Source: an uncultured Verrucomicrobiota bacterium (GTDB lineage: Bacteria; Verrucomicrobiota; Kiritimatiellia; RFP12; UBA1067). From it: a DNA stretch of 17,879 nucleotides. The stretch spans positions 1-17,879 of the forward strand of contig CAMEZU010000012.1 of NCBI GenBank assembly GCA_945947925.1. Reading direction: 5' to 3'. The notes under the pieces are model-generated. The model ran no database searches, had not been told where the DNA came from, and worked only from the letters and a program-made list of their open reading frames with translations. Made by a program: the position numbers and the translations under genes. This document shows positions 7,421 through 14,532 of the stretch, in pieces (the first letter of the stretch is position 1; every line of letters begins with the position of its first letter).

Positions 7421-7474
7421 AGTGTACGAAAAGGAAATGAGGATTCGATTCAGCTTCTGTTAAGATTGTGTTAA
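7421..7474 (-). promoter_or_regulatory. Pho-box promoter of nptA, embedded in the dfx 3' end
   Basis: Minus-strand half-sites TTAACACAATC (7464-7474), TTAACAGAAGC (7453-7463) and TGAATCGAATC (7442-7452) step by 11 bp. The -10 TACACT (7421-7426) begins 48 nt after the first half-site start. The first two half-sites overlap the last codons and the TAA stop of the desulfoferrodoxin gene. The expected leader is about 20 nt and includes the ribosome site. Confidence 0.78.
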
Positions 7475-7864
7475 GGCGCCACCGCCCGCGCGGCAATCCA
7501 GGAGCCACAGCCCGTGCTGGTTGCAGTAGGCGTAGATGCGGAGAAGCTCGTCGTTCGGGAGGAGGGCGAACTGGGCCTCGGGGTAGCAGCAGGGCTTCAG
7601 GTACTTGAACTGGCAGCCCGCCTTCGCCTCAACCGCGATCCAGTCGATGTGATGCGCCTCGGACATCGGATGCTCGCGCGTCCCGATCCGCACCCAGACG
7701 ACGCCCTTCTCGACCGAGCAGACCGGGACGTGCTTCTCCCAGTCGCCGTCCGTCGAGCCGGGGACCAGCTCCCGCATCGTTTTACCACAGCAGACCAGGT
7801 CCGTCGGCCTCTCCGCGACGGGACACACGATCTTTCCGCACTTCGCACACCGGTAGAACTTCAT
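7460..7864 (-). CDS. dfx: Desulfoferrodoxin / superoxide reductase (2Fe type)
   Basis: This 134-residue cytoplasmic enzyme reduces superoxide to hydrogen peroxide without making oxygen, a typical defence of anaerobes. Residues 1-35 are a desulforedoxin-like domain with CAKC (6-9) and CC (25-26) as iron ligands (centre I). The catalytic centre II has ligands at His45, His65, His71, Cys114 and His117, with 'EKHVP' (43-47) supplying the conserved Glu-Lys pair. The start at 7864 follows GGAAAGGAGG. A sigma-70-like promoter (CTGACA, 17 bp, TATACT) lies upstream, so it appears to be its own unit rather than part of the Pho regulon. The C-terminal tail (about residues 125-134) is longer than usual, and its last codons coincide with the nptA Pho box. 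Confidence 0.93.
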   Translation of the reverse strand: MKFYRCAKCGKIVCPVAERPTDLVCCGKTMRELVPGSTDGDWEKHVPVCSVEKGVVWVRIGTREHPMSEAHHIDWIAVEAKAGCQFKYLKPCCYPEAQFALLPNDELLRIYAYCNQHGLWLLDCRAGGGALTQS

Positions 7865-7881
7865 ACGCCGCCTCCTTTCCG

Positions 7882-8106
7882 TCAGTGGATGTCAACGGCG
7901 CACAGTATACAGGCTCCCCGCCCGCTTGTCAGTCGCAATTGGAACGGCCTCAGCGACTTGCGCAAGAACGGAAAGGTCGGACGCTTGCCGATGGCGATCG
8001 CCGTCAGGAGCGGCACGTCGTTGCGCGCCACCTCCTCGAGCACCCGTCCGTTGAACTTGAGTCAGCCGAGCTCGCGGTCCACGAGAGACGACGGCGCTGC
8101 GGTCAT
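7882..8106 (-). pseudogene. ppk: Remnant of polyphosphate kinase 1 N-terminus
   Basis: Reading from ATG at 8106, which overlaps the ppx stop as ATGA, gives 'SSLVDRELG' then TGA (8064-8066), then 'LKFNGRVLEEVARNDVPLL'. This matches the start of PPK1, which reads 'RELSWLxFNxRVLxEA...PLLER'; the conserved Trp is a TGA stop. Neighbouring genes use TGA as an ordinary stop, so recoding is unlikely. After 'PLL' the similarity ends, and the frame closes at 7882-7884, so at least 600 codons of a normal PPK1 of about 700 are absent. The position right after ppx and the 4-nt overlap suggest a former pstAB-phoU-ppx-ppk operon. The match rests on about 28 residues, so I am fairly but not fully sure. Confidence 0.65.
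7904..7932 (-). promoter_or_regulatory. Sigma-70 promoter for the desulfoferrodoxin gene
   Basis: On the minus strand CTGACA (7927-7932) is followed after exactly 17 bp by TATACT (7904-7909), a near-consensus -35/-10 pair. It lies in the tail of the ppk remnant, about 40 nt before the dfx start. No Pho half-sites are seen here. Confidence 0.6.
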
Positions 8107-9011
8107 TTACTCTCCTTCAGGAGGCGCTTGAGATAGCCTTCGCGGATGCCGACAGGACAGACCTCGAGCACTTTCGCGTCGAAGCGCTTGAGGAGCTGGC
8201 AGAGGATCGTCATGCCGGGCAAGATCGTGTGGATGCGATGGGGACAGGTCTGCAGGACGAGCCGGCGCGCGGATGAGGAGCCTTCGGCCAGCGCGTCGCG
8301 GAGGCGGACGATCTCGTCGCGCGTGAAGACCGAGCGGCGCTCGTCGCGGGCGAGAAAGGCGTTGGCGAGCTTCATGACGGACCGCGAGCTGCCGCCGATC
8401 GCGCAGACGTAGTCCGAGGGACCGAACTCGACGAGCTCCGCGTCGGAGACGCGCTCGCGGACGGCGCGGCACATCTCCTTCAGCTCCTTGCGCTTCGGCA
8501 GGATCCCGTCTCCGACGAACTCGTCGTACAGGTTGAGGGAGCCGACCGGATAGGAGGCGCAGCGCGTCACGCCTGTGGACGTGAACCGCGTGATCTCAGT
8601 CGAACCGCCGCCGATGTCGAGGAGGACGCCCTCCAGCGAGCGGATGTGCCCGCGCACGCCCTCGAAGCCGAGATGCGCCTCCGTCTCGCCCGAGAGGACG
8701 GCGATGTCGAGTCCGACAGACTGCTCGATCCGAGACAGCACGGCCTGCGTGTTGGCGATGTTCCGGAGGACCGCAGTCGCAAACGCGGACAGGCGGTCCG
8801 TCTTGACATGACGCAGCCACTCCTTGAGATCGAGCAGGGCGTCGCGCAGGCGGACGATGCCCGCTTCGCTGAGACGTCCGTCGACGACAGAGCTGGCAAG
8901 CCCCGCTTGGACCTTCCGCGTCAGCAGCAGGTCGTACGCGCCAGACTTGCCGACGGCGTAGACGTTCATCCGAATGGTGTTCGAACCAATGTCGAAGATC
9001 CCGATGTTCAT
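8103..9011 (-). CDS. ppx: Exopolyphosphatase / pppGpp phosphatase (Ppx/GppA family)
   Basis: This 302-residue ASKHA-fold enzyme removes terminal phosphates from polyphosphate or pppGpp. Visible motifs are the phosphate-1 loop DIGSNT (7-12), 'FATAVLRN' (77-84), 'LSGETEAHLGFEGV' (106-119) containing the catalytic Glu region, the phosphate-2 motif DIGGGSTEI (132-140), and a late 'CAIGGSSRSV' adenosine-type motif. At about 300 residues it is the short two-domain form, without the C-terminal HD-like domain of the E. coli enzymes. ATG at 9011 overlaps the phoU stop by 4 nt (ATGA), so it belongs to the pst-phoU operon and should rise with phosphate starvation. Whether polyphosphate or pppGpp is the substrate cannot be decided from the sequence. 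Confidence 0.9.
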   Translation of the reverse strand: MNIGIFDIGSNTIRMNVYAVGKSGAYDLLLTRKVQAGLASSVVDGRLSEAGIVRLRDALLDLKEWLRHVKTDRLSAFATAVLRNIANTQAVLSRIEQSVGLDIAVLSGETEAHLGFEGVRGHIRSLEGVLLDIGGGSTEITRFTSTGVTRCASYPVGSLNLYDEFVGDGILPKRKELKEMCRAVRERVSDAELVEFGPSDYVCAIGGSSRSVMKLANAFLARDERRSVFTRDEIVRLRDALAEGSSSARRLVLQTCPHRIHTILPGMTILCQLLKRFDAKVLEVCPVGIREGYLKRLLKESK

Positions 9012-9715
9012 TTCTCCTCCTCGTGATTGTTCCAGTCCTGGTCCTCTTCCGCCCCCTCCTCGTTCGGTAGATCCCGCTCGCCGTTGGCGGCGAAGATGAT
9101 CCAGCGGGCGAAGAGAACGATGTGGTCGGCCATGCGCTCGAGATACTTCGCCAGCATCAGGACGTCGAGCAGGCGGTCCGCGTTGGGATGGGACGAGCCG
9201 CGCAGCTCCTCGGCGAGACTCGAGCGCAGCACGGCATAGGCCGCGTCGACCTCGTTGTCGGAGCGGACGATCTCTCGCGCGGTGACCGTATCTCCGTGGA
9301 CGCAGGCGGACATGGCGCCCTCGAACATCTCGACCACCTGGTCGGCGATCTGAGAGAGGCGAACGAGGTACGTCTCCAGTTTTTCGCCGTCCGCGCTCAG
9401 GATGTCCGCGAAGTCACGGCACTGGTGTCCGATCCGCTGCAGGTCGTTGATCATCTTGAGCGTCCCCGAGACGCGCCGGAGGTCGCTCGCCACAGGATGG
9501 CGCGTCAGGAGGATCCGCAGGCAGAGCGACTCGATGTTCCGCTCGGCCCGGTCGATCTCCTGCGCAATCTCGCCGACGCGCGCCACGCCCGCGACCTTGC
9601 CTTCCTCCAGCGCCCCCGCAATCGCCCGAAGTCCGTCAAGCCCCAGCGACATCATGTCCTCGAGCGCCTGCTGTAGCGCCTTCAGTTCCGCATCGAAACG
9701 TGCATTGATTTTCAT
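9008..9715 (-). CDS. phoU: Phosphate signalling regulator PhoU
   Basis: This 235-residue all-helical cytoplasmic protein has two PhoU repeats, each of three helices. The first has 'HPVASDLRRVSGTLKMINDLQRIGHQC' type sequence (about 73-99) and the second 'LLDVLMLAKYLERMADH' (about 182-198). The acidic 'ERMADH' and 'DLQRIGHQ' positions are those that bind metal clusters in the family. PhoU links the Pst transporter to the PhoR sensor kinase and shuts the Pho response when phosphate is ample. The highly acidic C-terminal tail (EEGAEEDQDWNNHEEE) is longer than usual. Its ribosome site is weak, 42 nt after the pstB stop, consistent with translation dependent on read-through of the operon. Confidence 0.93.
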   Translation of the reverse strand: MKINARFDAELKALQQALEDMMSLGLDGLRAIAGALEEGKVAGVARVGEIAQEIDRAERNIESLCLRILLTRHPVASDLRRVSGTLKMINDLQRIGHQCRDFADILSADGEKLETYLVRLSQIADQVVEMFEGAMSACVHGDTVTAREIVRSDNEVDAAYAVLRSSLAEELRGSSHPNADRLLDVLMLAKYLERMADHIVLFARWIIFAANGERDLPNEEGAEEDQDWNNHEEEK

Positions 9716-9757
9716 CGTTAACTCTCATTGTCATGTTGATATAAATGTTGCACAGCA

Positions 9758-10510
9758 TCAGCCGAAGCGGCCGGTGATGTAGCGCTCCGTCCGTTCGTCG
9801 CGCGGCTTCGAGAAGAGGCGCTCCGTCGGGCCGTCCTCGATCATCTCCCCGAGGAGGAAGAAGGCCGTGCGGTCCGCAATGCGCAGGGCCTGCTGCATAT
9901 TGTGCGTCACCATCACGATCGTGTAGCGGCTCTTCAGGTCCTGGCAGAGTTCCTCAATCTTGCCCGTCGAGATCGGATCGAGGGCCGAGGTCGGCTCGTC
10001 CATCAGCAGGACCTCTGGCTCGACCGCAAGCGCGCGGGCGATACAGAGACGTTGCTGCTGTCCGCCCGAGAGTCCGAGCGCGGACTTGCCGAGGCGGTCC
10101 TTGAGCTCGTCCCAGATCGCGGCCTGGCGGAGCGCGCGCTCGACGATGCGGTCCAGTTCGCGCTTTGCCTTCACGCCGTGCGTGCGGGGACCGAAGGCGA
10201 TGTTGTCGTAGACGGACATCGGAAACGGGTTCGGCTTCTGGAAGACCATGCCGACGCGCTTGCGCAGGAGATTCACGTCCGTCTCCGGCGCATAGACGTC
10301 CTCGCCGTCTAGGGCGATGAGTCCGTCCACGCGACAGCCTTCCACGAGGTCGTTCATGCGGTTGATCGACTTCAGCAGCGTTGACTTGCCGCAGCCGCTC
10401 GGGCCGATGAAGGCCGTGATCGACTCGCCGGGGATCGCGATGTTCACGTTCTTGAGCGCGTGAAACGTCCCGTAGTGCAGATTGACATTCTTGATCAGGA
10501 TTTTGTTCAT
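9758..10510 (-). CDS. pstB: Phosphate ABC transporter ATPase PstB
   Basis: This 250-residue ATPase powers high-affinity phosphate import by the PstSCAB complex. It has Walker A GPSGCGKST (36-44), a Q-loop Gln at 91, the ABC signature LSGGQQQR (147-154), Walker B VLLMDEP (167-173) and the PstB-typical 'NPFPMSVYDNIAFGPR' segment (94-109). It ends 'TERYITGRFG', the normal PstB terminus, so it is complete. The ATG overlaps the pstA stop by 4 nt (ATGA). Nothing unusual is seen in the protein. Confidence 0.97.
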   Translation of the reverse strand: MNKILIKNVNLHYGTFHALKNVNIAIPGESITAFIGPSGCGKSTLLKSINRMNDLVEGCRVDGLIALDGEDVYAPETDVNLLRKRVGMVFQKPNPFPMSVYDNIAFGPRTHGVKAKRELDRIVERALRQAAIWDELKDRLGKSALGLSGGQQQRLCIARALAVEPEVLLMDEPTSALDPISTGKIEELCQDLKSRYTIVMVTHNMQQALRIADRTAFFLLGEMIEDGPTERLFSKPRDERTERYITGRFG

Positions 10511-11349
10511 ACGAATCTTTTCTGAATGAGTCCCGCCACCGCATTCAGCGCGATGACGAACACGAGGAGGACGACGCTCGTCGCGTACGTCTCGCCGACA
10601 TAGAGTCCCTCGCCCGAGATGGCGTAAAGGTGGACGGAGAGCGTCCGCCCCGAATCGAAGAGTCCCGTCGCGACCTGCGCGACCGTGCCGCTCGTGAAGA
10701 CGAGCGCCGCCGATTCGCCCACGATGCGTCCGATCGCGAGGAGGATCCCCGCGAAGAGGCCAGGCGCCGCCGCGGGAAGGACGATGCGGAAGACCGTGCG
10801 GACGCGTCCCGCCCCGAGGCCGAAGCTGCCTTCGCGGTAGAGGTCAGGAACGGCCTTGAGCGCTTCCTCGGCCGTTCTGAGAACGAGCGGCAGGATCATC
10901 ACCGCAAGCGTGAGTCCGCCCGCGAGCAGGCTCTTCCCGCACCCGATCCGGCGCACGAAAAAGATCGCGCCGAAGAGTCCGTAGACGATGGACGGGATGC
11001 CCGCGAGCGTCTCGGCCGCGACGCGGACGAGTCCGACGAACCAGTTGCCGCGCTTCGCGTACTCAACGAGGTAGACGGCCGCGCCGATGCCGGCCGGGAC
11101 CGCCACAAGGAGCGCGATCAGCGTCATCACGAGCGTGTTCACCGCCGCGGGCAGGAGGCTCACGTTTTCCGACGTGTAGGTCCAGGCGAAGAGCGAGGAT
11201 TTGAGGTGTGGCAGTCCCTTGACCGTCAGGTTGACGATCATCGCCGCGAGAAGGCCGACGGTCAGCGCGGCGGCGGTCCAGACCAATCCCCGCAGCCACG
11301 CCGAGCCAGAATTGGAGATTCTCTTCTTTCGTATTACTGTCGCATTCAT
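10507..11349 (-). CDS. pstA: Phosphate ABC transporter permease PstA
   Basis: This 280-residue inner-membrane permease has six hydrophobic segments and the BPD transporter EAA-type loop. PstA features include 'LAGIPSIVYGLFGAIFF' in mid-protein and 'AAPGLFAGILLAIGRIVGESAAL' near the C-terminal third. It pairs with PstC to form the channel driven by PstB. I choose ATG at 11349 (MNATVIRKKR); an in-frame TTG nine bases upstream would be the only earlier start. A well-formed TATACT lies 9 nt upstream of this ATG, so a transcript from the Pho-box promoter would start about 3 nt before it, nearly leaderless. The gene has its own Pho box and is separated from pstC by about 4.3 kb. Confidence 0.94.
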   Translation of the reverse strand: MNATVIRKKRISNSGSAWLRGLVWTAAALTVGLLAAMIVNLTVKGLPHLKSSLFAWTYTSENVSLLPAAVNTLVMTLIALLVAVPAGIGAAVYLVEYAKRGNWFVGLVRVAAETLAGIPSIVYGLFGAIFFVRRIGCGKSLLAGGLTLAVMILPLVLRTAEEALKAVPDLYREGSFGLGAGRVRTVFRIVLPAAAPGLFAGILLAIGRIVGESAALVFTSGTVAQVATGLFDSGRTLSVHLYAISGEGLYVGETYATSVVLLVFVIALNAVAGLIQKRFV

Positions 11350-11358
11350 TTGGTACAA

Positions 11359-11412
11359 AGTATACGAAACGAATATGAGAATCGTATGCGATTTGGATTA
11401 GCTTTCAGTTAA
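11359..11412 (-). promoter_or_regulatory. Pho-box promoter of pstA
   Basis: Half-sites TTAACTGAAAG (11402-11412), CTAATCCAAAT (11391-11401) and a weaker CGCATACGATT (11380-11390) step by 11 bp. The -10 TATACT (11359-11364) starts 48 nt after the first half-site start. The run TTCG directly before the -10 also occurs at pstS and nptA. This independent promoter allows the second half of the pst system to respond to phosphate without read-through from pstSC. Confidence 0.78.
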
Positions 11413-11794
11413 AACCGAGGTCATGTTTCAAAGTCTAGGGTGCCGTTATCCGCAGGCGGCACAGCCGCACGCAGACGAGCGCCCGACCAGATTTGTCGTC
11501 GACCCGCGCTCATTCGCAACAAGAAGGCCGACAATTGGCTAACATTGGCGCGCGGCGACAAATCTGATCGGACGCAGTTTTGCAGTAAGATATGCTGTAT
11601 CGTGGGCTTTTGATACGAAACGTAATCTCCTTCTTCATGCGATTGTACTATTTTTTAGACGCACACATCATAACATGAACAATGCCTGCGCAGCAAAGAA
11701 AACTTCGCTATTCAACTGATTTTCGCCACCATCTCAACCTTTCATCCGCCTATTTCACTCTTGTTTCGCCAACCAGTGCGGCTGCGAATGATAC
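11413..11794. other. Gene-free region with a long inverted repeat
   Basis: No convincing gene is present. A 42-codon minus-strand frame starting near 11640 lacks a ribosome site and resembles nothing known. The region holds a 16-bp inverted repeat, CCGACCAGATTTGTCG (11483-11498) and CGACAAATCTGATCGG (11556-11571), with an inner CCGCG/CGCGG pair. As minus-strand RNA the single mismatch becomes a G-U pair, giving a continuous stem. It could be a structured RNA or a remnant of a small mobile element. Confidence 0.45.
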
Positions 11795-11832
11795 TCACAG
11801 GGGCATGATGCAATCGCATCATGCCCCTGTGA
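11795..11832 (-). terminator. 17-bp perfect hairpin after the CsgG-like gene
   Basis: The arms 11795-11811 and 11816-11832 are fully complementary (17 bp) around the tetraloop AATC. The hairpin sits 28 nt past the stop of the minus-strand CsgG-like gene, where the operon should end. No clear T-run follows, so it may act as a processing barrier or weak terminator. Its strength alone makes it notable. Confidence 0.55.
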
Positions 11833-11859
11833 TTTCCAACGATTCTCGTTTACAAAGAA

Positions 11860-12912
11860 TCAGGTGAAGTAATCCTCCTTCTCGTTATCCGACTGGCGGG
11901 CCTCAAGCTTCTTCTCCTTCATCAGCTGAGACTTCGGAACGCGGTGAAGCATGTACATGTCAGCATCGGGATCGATGTCCTCAGCATCCCACTCCGTCTT
12001 GACGACCTTGCCCTTCTTGATCTTGACGCGGTCGGACGCTTCGCACGTCGCCATGCGGGCATCGGCGCTCTGAACGATGACACGGCCAACCGTCTTGCCG
12101 GCGTAACCAAGGGACTCGTTCGTATCAGGATCGAACTTTTCCTCGCCACACAGCTTAACATCAAAGACGTCTCCGTCCTTCACCTCGGAATCCGTCATAT
12201 TGATGCGGATCTCATCGTCATCAACAGCCACGATTTTCGGAGGATAGGTGTGCTCGCGCAACGCATCAACAACCATGTGGCAGGCCTCGTCAAGCGCATC
12301 ACGCATGCCGCCCGACTTCGCAGTCTGGGAATCGGCCGTGGCAATGGCCTTGTCAAAGCCTTCGCCGATGAAGGACTTCTCAAGAACAATCTTACCGGTC
12401 TCGGCACGCACGAACTTGATCTGAAGCTCCACCTTGCTCTTGGTCTGTGACATCGCATAGCCAGAGCCCTTGGAGACAGACTTATCGGTGCCGAAGTACA
12501 GGATGTTTCCGTAGACGACGAACGCAGTCGGCTTGATCTTGCCCTGTTCGGGGGTGTGTCCGTCTTCGGCATCCGTCACACCACCAGCCGCCAGACCAGC
12601 CTCCTTCATGACCGTCTTGAGCTGCTCGCGCTCAACAACCTCGAACTTGCGCGTACCGACAATATACTGCTGGATGCGGGACTGCACTGTCTTAATTGCC
12701 GCAGGATTCACACCGCTCTTGTTTTCAAACGGGTAAATCGAGACGTAGACCTTCGACGGTGCCGGACGCTTCTTGCTCTTCTTGGCCTTCTTAACCTTCT
12801 TCGGAGCTTCTTCCGTCTCTTCATCATCTCCATCATCCGCCGCGTACACTTCTGTCGCCGCAAAAGAGAATGCCATCATGCCCATAAGGGCCAGTTTCCA
12901 CAAGTTATTCAT
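11860..12912 (-). CDS. CsgG-like exported protein
   Basis: This 350-residue protein has a signal peptide (MNNLWKLALMGMMAFSFAATEVYA, residues 1-24) and no lipobox. An acidic then Lys-rich stretch (about 27-51) leads into a CsgG/TolB-N-like domain: 'VYVSIYPFENKSG' (about 55-67), 'RKFEVVEREQLKTVMKEAGL' (about 87-106) and 'KIKPTAFVVYGNI' (about 125-137). The C-terminal third ('KIVAVDDDEIRINM...') looks like a beta-rich add-on. CsgG proper is a lipoprotein secretion pore; without a lipid anchor this is better called CsgG-like. I choose ATG at 12912, since GGAAGG lies upstream and the signal peptide starts there. It is the last gene of a three-gene operon. Codon use is less GC-rich than in the pst genes. 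Confidence 0.8.
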   Translation of the reverse strand: MNNLWKLALMGMMAFSFAATEVYAADDGDDEETEEAPKKVKKAKKSKKRPAPSKVYVSIYPFENKSGVNPAAIKTVQSRIQQYIVGTRKFEVVEREQLKTVMKEAGLAAGGVTDAEDGHTPEQGKIKPTAFVVYGNILYFGTDKSVSKGSGYAMSQTKSKVELQIKFVRAETGKIVLEKSFIGEGFDKAIATADSQTAKSGGMRDALDEACHMVVDALREHTYPPKIVAVDDDEIRINMTDSEVKDGDVFDVKLCGEEKFDPDTNESLGYAGKTVGRVIVQSADARMATCEASDRVKIKKGKVVKTEWDAEDIDPDADMYMLHRVPKSQLMKEKKLEARQSDNEKEDYFT

Positions 12913-12959
12913 CTTGTTGTTTTCCTTCCTTTTTGTTGTCGTCAATTATACTTTCAGAA

Positions 12960-13544
12960 TTAGAGATCATTCAGATCGACAGGAAGAATCGCACTATCTG
13001 TCAGGCGATACTGCCCGCCGACGATTTTCCGAGCAACGGCTTCGACAACACGAGGCTTCGCGTTCGGGAACTTGAACTGGAGTTCGATCTTAACGGTTGT
13101 TCCGGAATTGGATTCCGAGACATCCGAGATATTCTCGTCCAGCAACCCGCCGTTAAGTTCCGCATCATCGGAAAAACGCGCCTTGAACTTCTTGAGCGGT
13201 ACTTCCTTGCGGAACTGAGGCGTCATCGCCCACCACATGCGCTCCCACTGCTCATCCTTCCATGCCTTGCAGAAGTAGCGGACAAGGCGTCGCGGATCGG
13301 AAGCTTCGACAGCCGGAGGTTCAGGCGGTTTGGGCTTCGCAGGCTTTGCGGCCTGTGCGGGTTGAGCCGGTACCGCTACCACCGGTGCTGGTGCGACAAT
13401 GACATTCACCTCCTGTGCGGGAGGCCGCTTCTTGCGACGCACGATAACAACCTCTTCGTACTCATCTTCCTCGGTAGCCTGCACGGCGCAGGCCATACCG
13501 AGGAAGAGACACGAACAAACCAATAGATGTGTCCATGTTTTCAT
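12960..13544 (-). CDS. Exported protein with proline/alanine-rich linker
   Basis: This 194-residue protein starts at ATG 13544, behind GAAGGA, with a signal peptide (MKTWTHLLVCSCLFLGMACAVQA, cut before TEED). Residues about 45-85 are a low-complexity Pro/Ala/Val/Lys linker ('APAPVVAVPAQPAQAAKPAKP'-like), suited to spanning the periplasm. The C-terminal domain (about 90-194, starting 'PRRLVRYFCKAWKDEQWERMWWAMTP') resembles NTF2-like or DUF4864-type folds in which a 'W..M....' helix opens an alpha+beta cone. I cannot name the family with confidence. It sits between the lipoprotein gene (43 nt) and the CsgG-like gene (47 nt), so the three are probably one envelope complex. Confidence 0.75.
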   Translation of the reverse strand: MKTWTHLLVCSCLFLGMACAVQATEEDEYEEVVIVRRKKRPPAQEVNVIVAPAPVVAVPAQPAQAAKPAKPKPPEPPAVEASDPRRLVRYFCKAWKDEQWERMWWAMTPQFRKEVPLKKFKARFSDDAELNGGLLDENISDVSESNSGTTVKIELQFKFPNAKPRVVEAVARKIVGGQYRLTDSAILPVDLNDL

Positions 13545-13587
13545 TGACGTATCCTTCGTCATATCGCGTCTACAAACCGGTCTTCAA

Positions 13588-14532
13588 TTAGAACGAACCA
13601 AAAACCGGACCCGCCTTCTTCTCAAGAAGGCGAACATAGACTCCCTTACGGACGTTCACCTTCTCAGCATTGTCAACCTCAACCCAAGAGGTCTTCTCTT
13701 CAACGCGCCGAGCAACACCCGTCGCAATATCGTTCATGTCGCGCGCCGCTCCGCCGACGTCGGAATTATCGACAATCTCATAGAAGCAAACGGGCGTACC
13801 TTCGCCAACGCCATAGTTCTTGCCAAGCGAGATACGAGCAGCCGCACCGTTACCACGCGTCTGAAGGACGCGGGCGGGCGGCGCATACTTGACGCCAATC
13901 TTCGCACAGAAGTCGCGGGCCGAATTCTCGGCAGCCCTGCCGATTGCATCAACCAAAGCTACTTCCGAACTCGTAGCGCCAATCTGAGGGCGATAGGACT
14001 CCGTCATAACAACACGCTGAGTCGCCTTGTCAATCCACTTGAAATCCAGAACGATCTGCGCCGTATACTGCGTGGAGGTCTGCGGCTGCGCGGGCGGAGC
14101 GTTCTTTTTCTGCTTCGGCGTATATGTATAATCTTTCTTCTCGGCCGTGAACGAGGCAACTCGCGCAACGACAACAAAGTCGGCCTCGACACCGGACAGC
14201 GGAATCTCGCTTGCGTCATTCCCGGACTTAAGCGCATCTTCGATCAATGCTGCCTGACTCGTGCGATCGACCACCTGGAAGAACGACAAGGCAGCCAACT
14301 TCGCATTAAACGAACTGTCAAGCGCTTCCGTCACTTTCTTCAGGGCCTTGTAGTCGCCCGCAGAGGTGATGACGGCTACTTTGAATTTCGTCTCCTTCTT
14401 CTCAAGGGTCTTCGGAGCACCTTCGTCAACATAAACCATGGAATCCTTCTCTCCCAAAGGCAAGGATTCAGGATTAAAAGCACATCCAGCCAGCATTACC
14501 GCCAGGCCAATACCATACACAAACTGCTTCAT
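13588..14532 (-). CDS. Lipoprotein with CsgG/TolB-like domain
   Basis: This 314-residue protein carries a lipoprotein signal (MKQFVYGIGLAVMLAGC, lipobox LAGC at 14-17). After a short linker, residues about 50-245 show a CsgG/TolB-N-like pattern: 'KFKVAVITSAG', 'SFFQVVDRTSQAALIEDAL', 'VEADFVVVARVASF' and 'YTAQIVLDFKWIDKATQRVV'. The C-terminal part (from about 235) ends in a beta-rich segment ('WVEVDNAEKVNVRKGVYVRLLEK'). ATG at 14532 follows AAAGGA and gives the complete signal; an earlier in-frame start at 14550 is unlikely. It heads the operon, with a leader of about 290 nt. A role in envelope assembly or secretion is inferred from family and neighbours only. Confidence 0.78.
   Translation of the reverse strand: MKQFVYGIGLAVMLAGCAFNPESLPLGEKDSMVYVDEGAPKTLEKKETKFKVAVITSAGDYKALKKVTEALDSSFNAKLAALSFFQVVDRTSQAALIEDALKSGNDASEIPLSGVEADFVVVARVASFTAEKKDYTYTPKQKKNAPPAQPQTSTQYTAQIVLDFKWIDKATQRVVMTESYRPQIGATSSEVALVDAIGRAAENSARDFCAKIGVKYAPPARVLQTRGNGAAARISLGKNYGVGEGTPVCFYEIVDNSDVGGAARDMNDIATGVARRVEEKTSWVEVDNAEKVNVRKGVYVRLLEKKAGPVFGSF

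Noticed and set aside
8064..8066. Recoding of TGA as tryptophan or selenocysteine in the ppk-like frame
   Set aside because: phoU, ppx and others here end in TGA, the similarity also stops soon after, and no selenocysteine element is apparent; a nonsense change in a decaying gene is simpler.
7514..8131. A 205-codon plus-strand frame across dfx and the ppk remnant
   Set aside because: It lies antisense to dfx, and the minus strand between dfx and ppx reads as PPK1, which explains the stretch better.
11682..11867. A 61-codon plus-strand frame in the gene-free region
   Set aside because: It runs through the 17-bp hairpin and overlaps the 3' end of the CsgG-like gene, with no ribosome site and no family resemblance.
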